A DNA stretch of 64,000 nucleotides. Source: JANPPS01 sp043758105. Lineage in GTDB: Bacteria; Pseudomonadota; Alphaproteobacteria; Acetobacterales; Acetobacteraceae. Position numbers and translations under genes: made by a program. This document shows, piece after piece, positions 1 to 9,041 of this stretch. How positions within the stretch are numbered: position 1 is the stretch's first letter; every line of letters begins with the position of its first letter. The notes beneath the pieces were generated by a model. The model searched no databases, was not told where the DNA came from, and worked only from the letters and a program-made list of their open reading frames with translations. Location: positions 1 to 64,000 of the forward strand of contig JAYVOF010000234.1 of the NCBI GenBank assembly GCA_043758105.1. Reading direction: 5' to 3'.

Positions 1-1063
1 GTGTCACAGTGCTGCCGGGCTCGGCGGTGCCGGTGAGAAGCGGGGCTACGACATTGGTTAGATTGTCTCCTTGAATGCCGCTATCAGAGGCGGCAGCCAA
101 GCTGAGCGTCGGCGCAAGCGGACTTATGGTGTCAATTATGATGGAAACTTCTACATAAGAAGACGTATTGCCAGCCTGATCTGTAGAGGTTGCACTTAGG
201 TTGTGCTGGCCATCAATAAGCCTAGATAACTTCAACTTCCACTTACCTTGGCTATCAACATCTGTTTCGCCTAACTGCGTCAGACCAGCATTTGTATTCT
301 CAAAGACGTCTATAACGCTTCCTGGGTCTCCCTCGCCAAATATGGTTGGAGCAGGATCTTTTGTTGTTGCGACACTGCTCACTTCGGCGCTGGAGGTTAT
401 AGATAAGCTTGGAACTCTCGGCGCCAATGTGTCTATAGAAATTGACAAAGTTGGAGAGATGGTGAATGTAGATGAGAATATATTAGTTAGTATAGCTGAG
501 AGCTGGTGAACGCCATCTAACAATTTCGGGAGATTTATGAACCAAGTCCCATCTACTAGAACGGTCGCCTGGCCATAATCGGTTACCAGACCACTGAATG
601 TGTCGGTTACATCAACAGAACAGAAGGCGGCATTATATCCAAGAATAGTAGGATTGTCTATGTTTGTAATATTATTTAATCCACTCTGGGATCCAGCCGC
701 CAAGAAGGGCCCAATATCAATTGGCGCATTTGGATCAATAGTAACTGAGATATTTACCGGTGCAGACACGTTGCCGAATTCGTCTGTCACGATTGCAGTG
801 ATAATATGTATACCACTCATTAAATCGTTGGAGGATGAAGCAGCCCAATTCCCGTTTGTATCGGCGATAGCTGTATCAATAATATTTGAGCTGCCTTGAA
901 AAAGATCGTATACGGTTATTGAGACTCCAGGATCGGCAGAACCTAGGAATACCGGTTGAGTATACGAAGTTACGCCATCGCCTTGAATTCCGGAGTCGGA
1001 TGAAGGAGCAAGTTTGAATACGGCCGCCGATAGGCTTTGCGCAATCAGTCGGGGGGCGGACAT
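1..1063 (-). CDS. Ig-like repeat surface protein (N-terminal part, runs off window)
   Basis: Reading the minus strand from an ATG at 1063 gives an open frame of about 354 codons that continues past base 1. It holds three full repeats of roughly 95-100 residues and part of a fourth. Repeats begin near motifs such as SDSGIQGD and carry GSADPGVSITVY or GTAEPGSTVT, GNW/GKW and a final V-I-D, the signature of bacterial Ig-like domains in large biofilm proteins and type I secreted adhesins. No signal peptide is visible, which fits type I secretion. Base composition is far more AT-rich than the rest of the window, suggesting transfer. The short region to the IS at 1148 holds no other gene. The C-terminus lies outside the window, so exact role is inferred. 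Confidence 0.8.
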   Translation of the reverse strand, partial: MSAPRLIAQSLSAAVFKLAPSSDSGIQGDGVTSYTQPVFLGSADPGVSITVYDLFQGSSNIIDTAIADTNGNWAASSSNDLMSGIHIITAIVTDEFGNVSAPVNISVTIDPNAPIDIGPFLAAGSQSGLNNITNIDNPTILGYNAAFCSVDVTDTFSGLVTDYGQATVLVDGTWFINLPKLLDGVHQLSAILTNIFSSTFTISPTLSISIDTLAPRVPSLSITSSAEVSSVATTKDPAPTIFGEGDPGSVIDVFENTNAGLTQLGETDVDSQGKWKLKLSRLIDGQHNLSATSTDQAGNTSSYVEVSIIIDTISPLAPTLSLAAASDSGIQGDNLTNVVAPLLTGTAEPGSTVT

Positions 1064-1147
1064 TCGTTAGCTCCATAACACTGCCCTAGATTAGACCAGA
1101 ATCCTCAAAGAATTCTGAATCCAACGCATCCTTGTGAAAGAACTATA

Positions 1148-1164
1148 AGTGTCCGTTCGGAAAG
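1148..1164 (+). repeat. Left terminal inverted repeat of the IS
   Basis: Seventeen bases that match the complement of 2074-2090 with a single mismatch at the third position. They lie directly after the TA duplication. Confidence 0.85.
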
Positions 1165-1224
1165 CGCTTGAGTCGCTGGAGTCGGTTGTGATTCCCTCGG
1201 CAGCACCGATTCGCGAGGTGCTAC

Positions 1225-2066
1225 ATGTGGACTGCCGAGAACCGTGCCCGGTATGAGCGGCGCGGACTGCGTTACCCGTCCGACCTGACGGACGCGGAGT
1301 GGGAGCTGGTTGCCCCGCACATTCGTCCGGCCAAGCGGGGCGGACGGCCAAGGACGGCCAACATGCGCGAGGTGATGAACGCGGTGCTCTATCTGCTGGG
1401 CACCGGTTGCCAGTGGCGGGCGCTGCCGAAGGACTTCCCCCCACGCACGACCGTGTTTGAGTATTTGGACCTGTGGGAGTGGGACCGAACGCTGGAACGT
1501 GTGCATCACGCGCTCTATGTCGCCGTGCGCGAGCAGGCGAAACGGGAGGCCAGCCCGACTGCAGCCATCATCGACAGCCAGAGCGTCAAGAGCGCGGAAA
1601 AAGGGGGGCCTGCATCGATCCTTCCGGCTACGACGCAGGCAAGAAAATCAAAGGCAAGAAGCGGCACATCGTTGTCGACACGCTCGGCCTGATGCTCAAC
1701 CTCGTCGTCCACCCGGCCGACGTTCAAGACCGCGACGGCGGCCTGCTTGTCTTGCAAGCGGTGCGAAAGCTGTTCCCGTTTATCGAGCGCATTTTTGCCG
1801 ACGGAGGCTATCAAGGGCCGGCGACGGCCGCCGCCGTCAGGGCACTCGGGCCATGGCAGATCGAGATCGTGAAACGCTCCGACCTGCATCGCTTCGTGGT
1901 GCTGCCAAAGCGATGGATTGTCGAGCGGACGTTCGCCTGGATGGGCCGCAACAGGCGGCTGTCGAAGGACTACGAGAACACGACACGCTTCGCCACCGCC
2001 TATCTGCGCTTGGCCATGATCCGGCTTATGCTGCGCCGTCTCGTTCGACTAAGCCCCGTTTTGTAA
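1225..2066 (+). CDS. IS5-family DDE transposase, two frames joined by -1 shift
   Basis: The first frame (from ATG 1225) carries the DUF4096-type N-terminus (LTDAEWELVAPHI) and the first catalytic Asp in AIIDSQSVKSAEKGG. The second frame, one base back, continues with IDPSGYDAGKKIKGKKRH, the second Asp in FADGGYQGP and the Glu in RWIVERTFAW, ending at 2066. The crossing point is the tract A5G6 at 1598-1608. Comparable single-frame transposases read GG followed directly by the IDP segment, so one G is lacking here for continuous reading. This may be a programmed -1 site as in other IS427-like elements, or a one-base deletion that killed the copy. All three catalytic residues remain. Confidence 0.85.
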
Positions 2067-2073
2067 TGACCAA

Positions 2074-2090
2074 CTTTCCGAACGGACTCT
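2074..2090 (-). repeat. Right terminal inverted repeat of the IS
   Basis: Complement reads AGAGTCCGTTCGGAAAG, pairing with 1148-1164 at 16 of 17 positions; followed at once by the second TA target copy at 2091-2092. Confidence 0.85.
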
Positions 2091-2105
2091 TACGTCGTTG
2101 AAGTC

Positions 2106-3002
2106 GTGGTCGGCAAGTTCGTAGACCAGAATTTCTTTCCGAGTTCTAATGTTTCGGACATGGTCGCCGTCCTCAGCCAAGAGGTCGCCAACCTGGGCCC
2201 GGCGGCCAAGCCTTTCTTAATCAATAGGGTGGTCCGATCCCTGGACGAAGTCGACACCACTGTCGTTAGCAACGCGCGAAATTTCCTGCTCGCGTTGGTC
2301 ACGCGCCAGGAGCCCGCCGACCGCGCCCTGATTGTTAAGGGTTTCCTCGATCCCAGGTCGTCGGACGCGCAGTTCGCCGAGTTCGTCTCCATGCTGGTAG
2401 CGAGCGACCCGATCCTGCTGTCCAGCCTGGAGACTGGGACCAAGCTTCGCGTCAGGACGTTGCTGATGCTCAATGCGCAAACCGCAGGGGTGGCGTTGCC
2501 TTACCAGCAGCTCAGACATCCTGCACATGTCCTGGGGTTGTGCGTTGCACAGCTCGGTGAGGCCTTCGTCCTCGCGGAACTTAGAGAATTCTTCGATTGG
2601 GTCGTGGCGAAAGCCCCGTATACGCCTGAGCTCTTGCCGGCGCTCGCCCATGCTCCCGACCTTTTCGGCCGTTTGTTCCAGAACTATCTCGCCCGCGCGG
2701 GCTCCTCGCAGTGGGGCATGTCAAACCCCTTCGCGGCGGCCGTCCCCGCACTCGATGCGCCGTTGGCCGCCCTGACCACGGACGAGAAAGCCTTCAAGCT
2801 CCTCGCGTCGATCATGAAGGGAGCGGAGTGGAATGGCCACGGCCCCAGGGCGCTCATCAACAGTTCGTTCAGCACGCTACCGGCTCTTAAGGTCAAGGCA
2901 CGGTCCTTCGCCGCCACCAATCCTGCGGGAGCAGCCGCCGCTCTCGCGGAGCAGCAGGTCGATATGGAGTTCGCGGAGTTTCTAAGCGACCACCTGGCCT
3001 GA
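2106..3002 (+). CDS. Protein of unknown function, probably 5'-truncated by the IS
   Basis: A 298-codon frame from GTG 2106, rich in Leu and Ala and predicted largely helical, with no motif I recognise; no signal peptide or membrane segment. The frame stays open upstream to the IS boundary at 2090. If the IS and one TA are removed, it continues in frame into the left flank and reaches a GTG at 1134, six codons or so upstream, before an in-frame stop at 1116. The insertion therefore appears to have displaced the original start and promoter. It is divergent from the Ig-repeat gene and may have been its neighbour before insertion. Whether the remaining GTG is used cannot be told from sequence. 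Confidence 0.6.
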   Translation: MVGKFVDQNFFPSSNVSDMVAVLSQEVANLGPAAKPFLINRVVRSLDEVDTTVVSNARNFLLALVTRQEPADRALIVKGFLDPRSSDAQFAEFVSMLVASDPILLSSLETGTKLRVRTLLMLNAQTAGVALPYQQLRHPAHVLGLCVAQLGEAFVLAELREFFDWVVAKAPYTPELLPALAHAPDLFGRLFQNYLARAGSSQWGMSNPFAAAVPALDAPLAALTTDEKAFKLLASIMKGAEWNGHGPRALINSSFSTLPALKVKARSFAATNPAGAAAALAEQQVDMEFAEFLSDHLA

Positions 3003-3172
3003 GCGGCGGCGCTGTCCACCACAGACCGTCAAATAGTTGTCTGACGGAACGTCCGCTTGCGGAAGCCGCCAATGCGGCTGTACGACTAAGAATTGGCGTG
3101 AAGCAGCAGCGCCCGGTGCTTTTCAAATCTGGGATTGCGACGCCATCCAGCGCATTGCCCGCCCCGGCACCG

Positions 3173-3811
3173 CTACCCAGCCGGCGTAATCACCGCCAGC
3201 AGCCCTGTCAGCAAAGCCCGCAACTCCGCCGCCGCCAGCGTCTTCGGCGCGGCCTCGGTGATCCCCAACCCCTGGCCGAACGCCGTGCTGAACGCGGCCC
3301 GGTTCCCCAGCGTCATCGGCAGCACCGTCATGTGCCGGGCCGCGAGTTCGCGCTCGGTGGCTTCGCGGAGGCGAGCGCTGCCGGCCAGGCGGTTCAATAC
3401 CAGGCAGGCCGGACGCTTTTCTTCGGCGGCGAGTTTCAGGGTGCCCTCGGCCGCCCAGATGTCGGGCAGGCTCGGTTGGATCGGGACCACCACCAAATCC
3501 GCGCCGCGGATTGCCCGGCGGGCGTCCGAGTCCACGTGCGGAGCGCTGTCCACCAGCACCACGTCATGCGTGCGCCGCAACCGCTCCAGCTCGGCCGCCA
3601 GGCGCCAGCCGGAGTGGTCGGACAGGGTGATCGCCGGGGGCTGGGTCACCCTCGCCATCCGCAGCGCGTGCCAGCGGACCAGGCTGTGCTGCGGGTCGAT
3701 GTCCAGCACCGCCACCTTGCGGTCCACCGCCAGCGCCGCCGCGAGGTTGGCCACGAGCGTGGTTTTTCCCGCGCCACCCTTCTGTTGGGCCACCGTGATC
3801 ACGACTGCCAT
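3173..3811 (-). CDS. Orphan ParA/MinD-family ATPase
   Basis: A 212-residue protein with the deviant Walker A motif KGGAGKTT at residues 11-18, a switch segment LDIDPQHS near 36-43 and VLVDSAPH near 85. These are hallmarks of small ParA-type ATPases that dimerise on ATP and position plasmids, chromosomes or protein cargo. The start is the ATG preceding MAVVITVAQQ, with GAGGAG about ten bases upstream; longer frames upstream lack family similarity. No parB or centromere-like repeat lies next to it, so its cargo is unknown. It is divergent from nnr, sharing a 46-bp intergenic region with a TATACT-like -10. The first ~170 bp beyond its 3' end (3003-3172) hold nothing recognisable. Confidence 0.85.
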   Translation of the reverse strand: MAVVITVAQQKGGAGKTTLVANLAAALAVDRKVAVLDIDPQHSLVRWHALRMARVTQPPAITLSDHSGWRLAAELERLRRTHDVVLVDSAPHVDSDARRAIRGADLVVVPIQPSLPDIWAAEGTLKLAAEEKRPACLVLNRLAGSARLREATERELAARHMTVLPMTLGNRAAFSTAFGQGLGITEAAPKTLAAAELRALLTGLLAVITPAG

Positions 3812-3857
3812 GCGCGCACTCCTCGATTCGCGGTAGGTTATACTCCAGGATGACGGA

Positions 3858-5228
3858 ATGATTGAGGCACTGCTTACCCCCACCGAAATGGCCGAGGCCG
3901 ACCGGCTCGCGGCCGGCCATGGCGCGTCGCCGCACACGCTGATGCAGGCGGCCGGGCGGGCCATCGCGCGCGCGGCCCGCAGTTTCTCGCACCCGAGGCA
4001 GCATATGGGCCGCATCCTCGTCCTGTGCGGACCCGGCAATAATGGCGGGGATGGGTATGTCGCGGCCCGGCTGTTGGCGCAGGAGGGGTGGCCGGTGGCG
4101 GTCGCGGCGCTCGGCCCCAATCACTGGCCCGGCATCCAGGTCCCGTTCACCCCAGCCGAGGCGGCGCGCGCCGCCTTCGTGATCGACGCGGTGTTCGGGG
4201 CCGGCCTGCGCGTCTCCCTCTCCGATCAGGTCGCGGACACGCTGGCCGCGGCGCGCCGGGTGTTGGCCATCGATGTCCCGAGCGGCCTCGATGGCGCCAC
4301 CGGGCTGCCGCGCGGACGGGTCCGGGCGGCGGAGCTGACGGTTACGTTCTTTCGGCTGAAACCCGGGCATGTGCTGTTGCCGGGCCGGGCGCTGTGCGGG
4401 CGGGTGGTGCTGGCCGATATCGGGCTGCCGGTGGCCGTGCTGGACACCATCAATCCGCAGACCTGGCGCAACACGCCTGCGCTCTGGACCCTGCCGGAGC
4501 CCGGTGCCGTCAGCCACAAATACTCCCGCGGCCATCTGACGGTGCTGGGCGGGGTCATGAGCGGGGCGGCGCGGCTGGCGGCGGATGCGGGGCGCAGGGC
4601 AGGGGCCGGGTTGGTCACCATCGCGTCCACGACGCCGCACGCCTATGACGCGGCAGCGCCGGGCATCATCGTGACCGGGACGCCGCTCGCCGAACTCATG
4701 CAGGACGCCCGGCGGAATGCCTGGGTGGTGGGACCCGGCCTCGGCCCGGACGCGGCGCGGGCGGCCCTTCCGCTATTGGCGGGCCGTGGCGTGGTGGCCG
4801 ACGCGGACGCGCTGCATGGGGACCCGGAGGCGCTGTCCGGTTGCGCCGTGCTGACGCCGCATGAGGGTGAGTTCACCCGGCTGTTCGGCCCGCCCGGCCT
4901 GGACAAGCTGGCGGCCGTCCGCGCCGCCGCGCGCCGGGTCGGGGCGGTTGTGTTGCTGAAGGGGGCCGACACCGTGATCGCTGCGCCGGACGGACGGGCC
5001 GCGATCAACGACAACGCGCCGCCTTGGCTCGCCACCGCCGGGGCCGGGGACGTGCTGGCCGGCACCATCGGCGGGCTGTTGGCCCAGGGGATGCCGGCGT
5101 GGGAGGCCGCGTGCGCCGGGGTTTGGCTGCACGGACGGGCGGCGGCGCTGGCCGGGCCGGGTCTGGTCGCGGACGATCTGCCGCTAAATATCACCCACGC
5201 CTGCAGAGAACAGTGGATCGCGAAGTGA
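3858..5228 (+). CDS. nnr: Bifunctional NAD(P)H-hydrate epimerase / ADP-dependent dehydratase
   Basis: The 456-residue protein combines two repair activities for hydrated NADH/NADPH. Residues 1-205 are the YjeF_N epimerase domain, with GPGNNGGDGY at 58-67. Residues about 215-456 are the ribokinase-like dehydratase, with LTPHEGEF and the anion-hole segment GAGDVLAGTIGGLLAQG near the C-terminus. Length matches the fused bacterial form. ATG 3858 follows AGGATGACGGA, an acceptable ribosome site. The gene is divergent from parA and ends 43 bp before the malonyl-CoA decarboxylase gene, so it may be read into the same transcript. The assignment is firm from both signature motifs. Confidence 0.95.
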   Translation: MIEALLTPTEMAEADRLAAGHGASPHTLMQAAGRAIARAARSFSHPRQHMGRILVLCGPGNNGGDGYVAARLLAQEGWPVAVAALGPNHWPGIQVPFTPAEAARAAFVIDAVFGAGLRVSLSDQVADTLAAARRVLAIDVPSGLDGATGLPRGRVRAAELTVTFFRLKPGHVLLPGRALCGRVVLADIGLPVAVLDTINPQTWRNTPALWTLPEPGAVSHKYSRGHLTVLGGVMSGAARLAADAGRRAGAGLVTIASTTPHAYDAAAPGIIVTGTPLAELMQDARRNAWVVGPGLGPDAARAALPLLAGRGVVADADALHGDPEALSGCAVLTPHEGEFTRLFGPPGLDKLAAVRAAARRVGAVVLLKGADTVIAAPDGRAAINDNAPPWLATAGAGDVLAGTIGGLLAQGMPAWEAACAGVWLHGRAAALAGPGLVADDLPLNITHACREQWIAK

Positions 5229-5271
5229 ATACAATGCGCTATGCTGTCGCGGACAAGGACCGGAGCCTGCC

Positions 5272-6672
5272 ATGAGTGACGCCGCCGCCCCGATCGGGCT
5301 GTTCGACCGCGCCATCCGCCGCATTGCCGGGGTGTGGAAAGACATGGCGTCCACCGTGTCGCCGGACGAGGATGATAGCATCGCCTCGCAAATGCGCGCC
5401 TGCCTCGCGGCCCGCGGGGGTGAGGTCAGCGCCCGTAACCGCGCGGCGAAGCTGGCCGAAACCTATCTTAGCCTGGACGATTCCGGGCGCCGGGGCTTCC
5501 TGCTGGATTTGGCGCATTTCGAGTCGGATCCCGACGCGGCCACCACCGCCTTCGACGCGCTGCAATCCACCACCGACCCCGCCGCCCGGGCCATGGCCGC
5601 CGTTCGTCTGCGCCGGGCGCTGGAGCCGCCACGGGTCCGGCTGCTGACGCAATTCACCACGATCCCGTCCGGCATGAAATTCCTGGTGGATTTGCGCGCC
5701 ACGTTGCTCGACCTCATGAAGGGCGATTTGTTCCTCGAGGCGCTGGCATCCGACCTGCACCATTTGCTCGCCAGCTGGTTCGACATCGGCTTCTTGGAGC
5801 TGGTGCGCATCGATTGGAACAGCCCGGCCATCTTGCTCGAGCGGCTGGTCGGCTATGAGGCGGTGCATGAGATCCGCTCCTGGAGCGATCTCAAGAACCG
5901 CCTCGACAGCGACCGCCGCTGCTACGCGCTGTTCCACCACCGCATGCCGAACGAGCCGCTGATCTTCGTGGAGGTGGCGCTGGTGCGCGGCCTGGCCGGC
6001 AGCGTGCAGCGGCTGCTGGACAAAAAGGCGCCGCTGCTGGACCCGAAAGACGCAGATACCGCGATTTTCTATTCCATCAGCAACTGCCAGCGCGGCCTCG
6101 CCGGCATCAGCTTCGGCAATTTCCTGATCAAACAAGTGGTGGAGCTATTGGGGGCCGAGTTCCGCGGCCTCAAGCAATTCGCCACCCTGTCCCCCTTACC
6201 CGGCTACCGCAAATGGCTGGATGCCCGCCTGCTCGCCGATGACGCCCTGTTGCTGAGTGAGGATGAGAGCACGCATCTCCGCACCGCGGCACCCGCCAGT
6301 GCGGCGGCCGAAACCGGCCCGCAAGCGCTGCGCGCCATCCTCGCGCATCGCGGCTGGGTGCGGGATCCGGTCATGGCGCCGGTGGTGGAGCCGGTGCTGG
6401 TCCGTCTCGCGGCCCGTTACGTTTTGGTTGAAAGCCGGGGTCCCCGCGCGCTTGACCCCGTGGCGCATTTCCACCTGTCGAACGGGGCCCGGGTCGAGCG
6501 GATCATCATGGGCGCCGATACGGCCGGGAAGGGGGTCAAGGAGAGCGCCACCCTCATGGTCAATTACCTCTATGATCCGGCGAAGATCGAGGACTATCAC
6601 GAAGACTACGCCGGCACTGGCAAGCGCAACGCCAGCACGACCGTGCGCAAATTAGCAAAGGGCTGGGCATGA
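5272..6672 (+). CDS. Malonyl-CoA decarboxylase
   Basis: The 466-residue product has the malonyl-CoA decarboxylase fold: a helical N-terminal oligomerisation part, then the acetyltransferase-like catalytic part with FYSISNCQRGLAGISFGN near residue 265 and HFHLSNGARVERI near 400, ending in RNASTTVRKLAKGW. It converts malonyl-CoA to acetyl-CoA and CO2, balancing fatty-acid synthesis or allowing growth on malonate. The ATG follows GGAG. Its stop overlaps the start of the next gene (ATGA), implying translational coupling with a ThDP enzyme. No malonate transporter or matB-type CoA ligase is next to it, so the malonyl-CoA source is not shown here. Confidence 0.92.
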   Translation: MSDAAAPIGLFDRAIRRIAGVWKDMASTVSPDEDDSIASQMRACLAARGGEVSARNRAAKLAETYLSLDDSGRRGFLLDLAHFESDPDAATTAFDALQSTTDPAARAMAAVRLRRALEPPRVRLLTQFTTIPSGMKFLVDLRATLLDLMKGDLFLEALASDLHHLLASWFDIGFLELVRIDWNSPAILLERLVGYEAVHEIRSWSDLKNRLDSDRRCYALFHHRMPNEPLIFVEVALVRGLAGSVQRLLDKKAPLLDPKDADTAIFYSISNCQRGLAGISFGNFLIKQVVELLGAEFRGLKQFATLSPLPGYRKWLDARLLADDALLLSEDESTHLRTAAPASAAAETGPQALRAILAHRGWVRDPVMAPVVEPVLVRLAARYVLVESRGPRALDPVAHFHLSNGARVERIIMGADTAGKGVKESATLMVNYLYDPAKIEDYHEDYAGTGKRNASTTVRKLAKGWA

Positions 6673-9032
6673 ACGCTCCAACGCCGGTCATCATTCCACT
6701 GCCGGAGGACCGGCTGGCCGGCCTGCATCAGATCGAGCGGAAGCTGCTCTGGCTGTCGGCCTGGACCATCCACAACGCGAACCACATCCGCCCCAACCGG
6801 GATGGGTTGAAGGTCGGCGGGCATCAGGCGAGTTGCGCCAGCTGCATCAGCATCATCACCGCGCTCTATTTCGATATTCTGCGCCCGCAGGACCGGGTGG
6901 CGGTGAAGCCGCATGCGGGGCCGGTGTTCCACGCGGTGAACCTGCTGTTCGGCCGTCAAACCGCCGCGAATATGGAGGGCCTGCGCCGGATGGGCGGCAT
7001 CCAGAGCTATCCGTCCCGCACCAAGGACGGCCCGGAGGTGGATTTCAGCACCGGGTCGGTGGGCCTCGGCGTCGCACTCACGAGCTTCGCGGCACTCATG
7101 CAGGATTACGTGCGGCTCCATGCCCTGACCGACGCACCGCCGGGCCGCCATGTGGCGATCGCGGGCGACGCGGAGCTGGACGAGGGCAACATCTATGAGG
7201 CGCTGCTAGAGGGCTGGAAGCATGACATCCGCAACGTCTGGTGGGTGATCGACTATAACCGCCAAAGCCTCGACAGCGTCATGCCGGACCGGCTGTTCGG
7301 GCGGATCGAGGGTCTGTTCCGGGACATGGGCTGGAACGTCATCACGCTGAAATATGGCCGCCTGCTGCAGGCCGCGTTCCAACGCCCGGGCGGGGCCGCG
7401 CTCGAAACCTGGATCGATGACTGCCCGAACTCGCTCTACTCCGCGCTCACGTTCCAGGGGGGGGCGGCCTGGCGCATCGCGATCCTGGCCGAGTTGGGCC
7501 GGGACGGGGGCGTGCGCGCCATCATCGACCCGCTATCGGATGCGGAGCTGGCGCGGCTCATGACCAATCTTGGCGGGCACGACGTGGATTATCTGATCGA
7601 ACAATTCCGCCTGGCGGATGCGGCCGGGGATCAGCCGACGTGTTTTATTGCCTATACCGTAAAGGGCATGGGTCTGCCGTTCGCCGGGCATAAGGACAAC
7701 CATTCGGGTATGATGACCCGGGATCAGATGGCGGCGTTCCAGACGGAGAACCGGGTCCGTCCGGGCCACGAATGGGACGTGGCGGAGGGCCTCGATTTCA
7801 CCGCCGAGGCGTTCCAGGCGGTGATTGACGCGGCGCCGTTCGCGCAAAAACTCACGCCCACCGGACGATTCCTGAGCGCCCCCGCGGTGCACGTCCCCGC
7901 CATCCTACCCCGTGCGGACATTACTGGGCGGAAAGTCAGCACCCAAGCCGGCTTCGGCGATATGCTGGCAGAGATCGGGCGCGGTAAGGATGATTGCGCC
8001 GAGCTGTCCCGTCACATCCTGACCACGAGCCCGGACGTGACGGTCAGCACGAGCCTCGGCCCCTGGGTCAACCGGCGGGGCGTATTCGACCGGCATACGC
8101 GGAACGACGTGTTCCGCGACAATAAATTGGCCTCCGCCCAGCGCTGGGGCATGTCGCCGACGGGCCAGCATATCGAGCTGGGCATCGCCGAACAGAACCT
8201 GTTCTTGCTCCTGGGCGCGGCCGGATTGCAGCACAGCCTGAACGGCGCCCGCGTGCTGCCGATCGGCACGGTGTATGACCCCTTCGTCAACCGCGGCCTC
8301 GATGCTCTCATCTACGCCTGCTATCAGGACGCCCGCTTCCTGCTTGTCAGCACCCCCTCCGGCATTACTTTGGCGCCCGAGGGTGGCCAGCACCAATCGA
8401 TCAACACGCCGCTGATCGGCATGGCCGCCGACCGCCTCGCCTCCTACGAGCCCGCCCACGTGGACGAGCTGGCCATCCTGCTGCGTCACGCGCTGGTCCA
8501 CATGCAGGAGCCCTCGGGCAGCGCAGTGTGGCTGCGTCTGTCCACACGGCAAATCCCGCAGCCCGCCCGCACGTTGGAGCCCTCGCACGTGATCGCCGGC
8601 GCCCACTGGGTGATCCCGCCCGCGCCCGGCGCCCGGCTGGCCATCGCCTACCAAGGGCCCGTCGCCCCCGAGGCCGAAGCTGCATTCGAGCAAATCAAGG
8701 ACGAGGTCCCCGGCGTGGGCCTATTGGCCATCACCAGCCCCGACCGCCTGCACGCCGGCTGGACCACCGCCGCCCGCATTCGCCGCACCGGCCAGCCGGC
8801 GATGTCCCATATCGAGACCATCCTGGCCCCCTTGGCGCGTGACGCCGCCTTGGTGACGGTGCTGGACGGCCACCCGGCCGCCCATAGCTGGCTCGGCGCC
8901 GTCCGCGGCCAGCGCGTGGTGCCGCTGGGCCCGGACCATTTCGGGCAGAGTGGCGATATGATCGAGCTGTACGCCGAGTACGGCATCGATACGGATGCCA
9001 TTCTGGATGCATGCGCGCAGGCTTTACTGTAG
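6669..9032 (+). CDS. ThDP-dependent AceE/transketolase-like enzyme
   Basis: A 787-residue protein with the single-chain layout of homodimeric E1 / transketolase enzymes. The N-terminal pyrophosphate domain has conserved HQASCASC and GDAELDEGN near residue 165, followed by WWVIDYNRQSLD. The central pyrimidine domain carries LGIAEQN with the cofactor-activating Glu near 505, then a C-terminal transketolase-like domain. It is shorter than the pyruvate dehydrogenase E1 AceE (about 890) and longer than most transketolases (about 660), so the substrate is open: a 2-oxo acid or a ketose. Coupling by a 4-bp overlap to malonyl-CoA decarboxylase hints at acetyl-CoA supply, but that is inference. Confidence 0.8.
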   Translation: MNAPTPVIIPLPEDRLAGLHQIERKLLWLSAWTIHNANHIRPNRDGLKVGGHQASCASCISIITALYFDILRPQDRVAVKPHAGPVFHAVNLLFGRQTAANMEGLRRMGGIQSYPSRTKDGPEVDFSTGSVGLGVALTSFAALMQDYVRLHALTDAPPGRHVAIAGDAELDEGNIYEALLEGWKHDIRNVWWVIDYNRQSLDSVMPDRLFGRIEGLFRDMGWNVITLKYGRLLQAAFQRPGGAALETWIDDCPNSLYSALTFQGGAAWRIAILAELGRDGGVRAIIDPLSDAELARLMTNLGGHDVDYLIEQFRLADAAGDQPTCFIAYTVKGMGLPFAGHKDNHSGMMTRDQMAAFQTENRVRPGHEWDVAEGLDFTAEAFQAVIDAAPFAQKLTPTGRFLSAPAVHVPAILPRADITGRKVSTQAGFGDMLAEIGRGKDDCAELSRHILTTSPDVTVSTSLGPWVNRRGVFDRHTRNDVFRDNKLASAQRWGMSPTGQHIELGIAEQNLFLLLGAAGLQHSLNGARVLPIGTVYDPFVNRGLDALIYACYQDARFLLVSTPSGITLAPEGGQHQSINTPLIGMAADRLASYEPAHVDELAILLRHALVHMQEPSGSAVWLRLSTRQIPQPARTLEPSHVIAGAHWVIPPAPGARLAIAYQGPVAPEAEAAFEQIKDEVPGVGLLAITSPDRLHAGWTTAARIRRTGQPAMSHIETILAPLARDAALVTVLDGHPAAHSWLGAVRGQRVVPLGPDHFGQSGDMIELYAEYGIDTDAILDACAQALL

Positions 9033-9041
9033 AATGCCGGT

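Larger units (their letters stand above)
1148..2090 (+). mobile_element. IS5-family (IS427-like) insertion sequence, about 943 bp
   Basis: The element is bounded by 17-bp terminal inverted repeats that match at 16 positions: AGTGTCCGTTCGGAAAG at the left and the complement of AGAGTCCGTTCGGAAAG at the right. It is flanked by a TA dinucleotide on both sides (1146-1147 and 2091-2092), the target duplication typical of the IS427 subgroup. It encodes one transposase in two frames. Removing it together with one TA joins the left flank in frame to the gene at 2106, so it seems to sit just inside that gene. Assignment to IS5 rests on the transposase; the subgroup is inferred from the TA duplication and the frameshift. 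Confidence 0.88.

Noticed and set aside
876..1076. A 66-codon minus-strand frame before the IS
   Set aside because: It lies in another frame of the Ig-repeat gene, whose own frame gives convincing repeats over more than 350 codons.
3564..4640. Long minus-strand frame across parA and nnr
   Set aside because: It covers the divergent promoter region and two genes with solid motifs; the Arg/Gly/Pro-rich translation is typical of a shadow frame.
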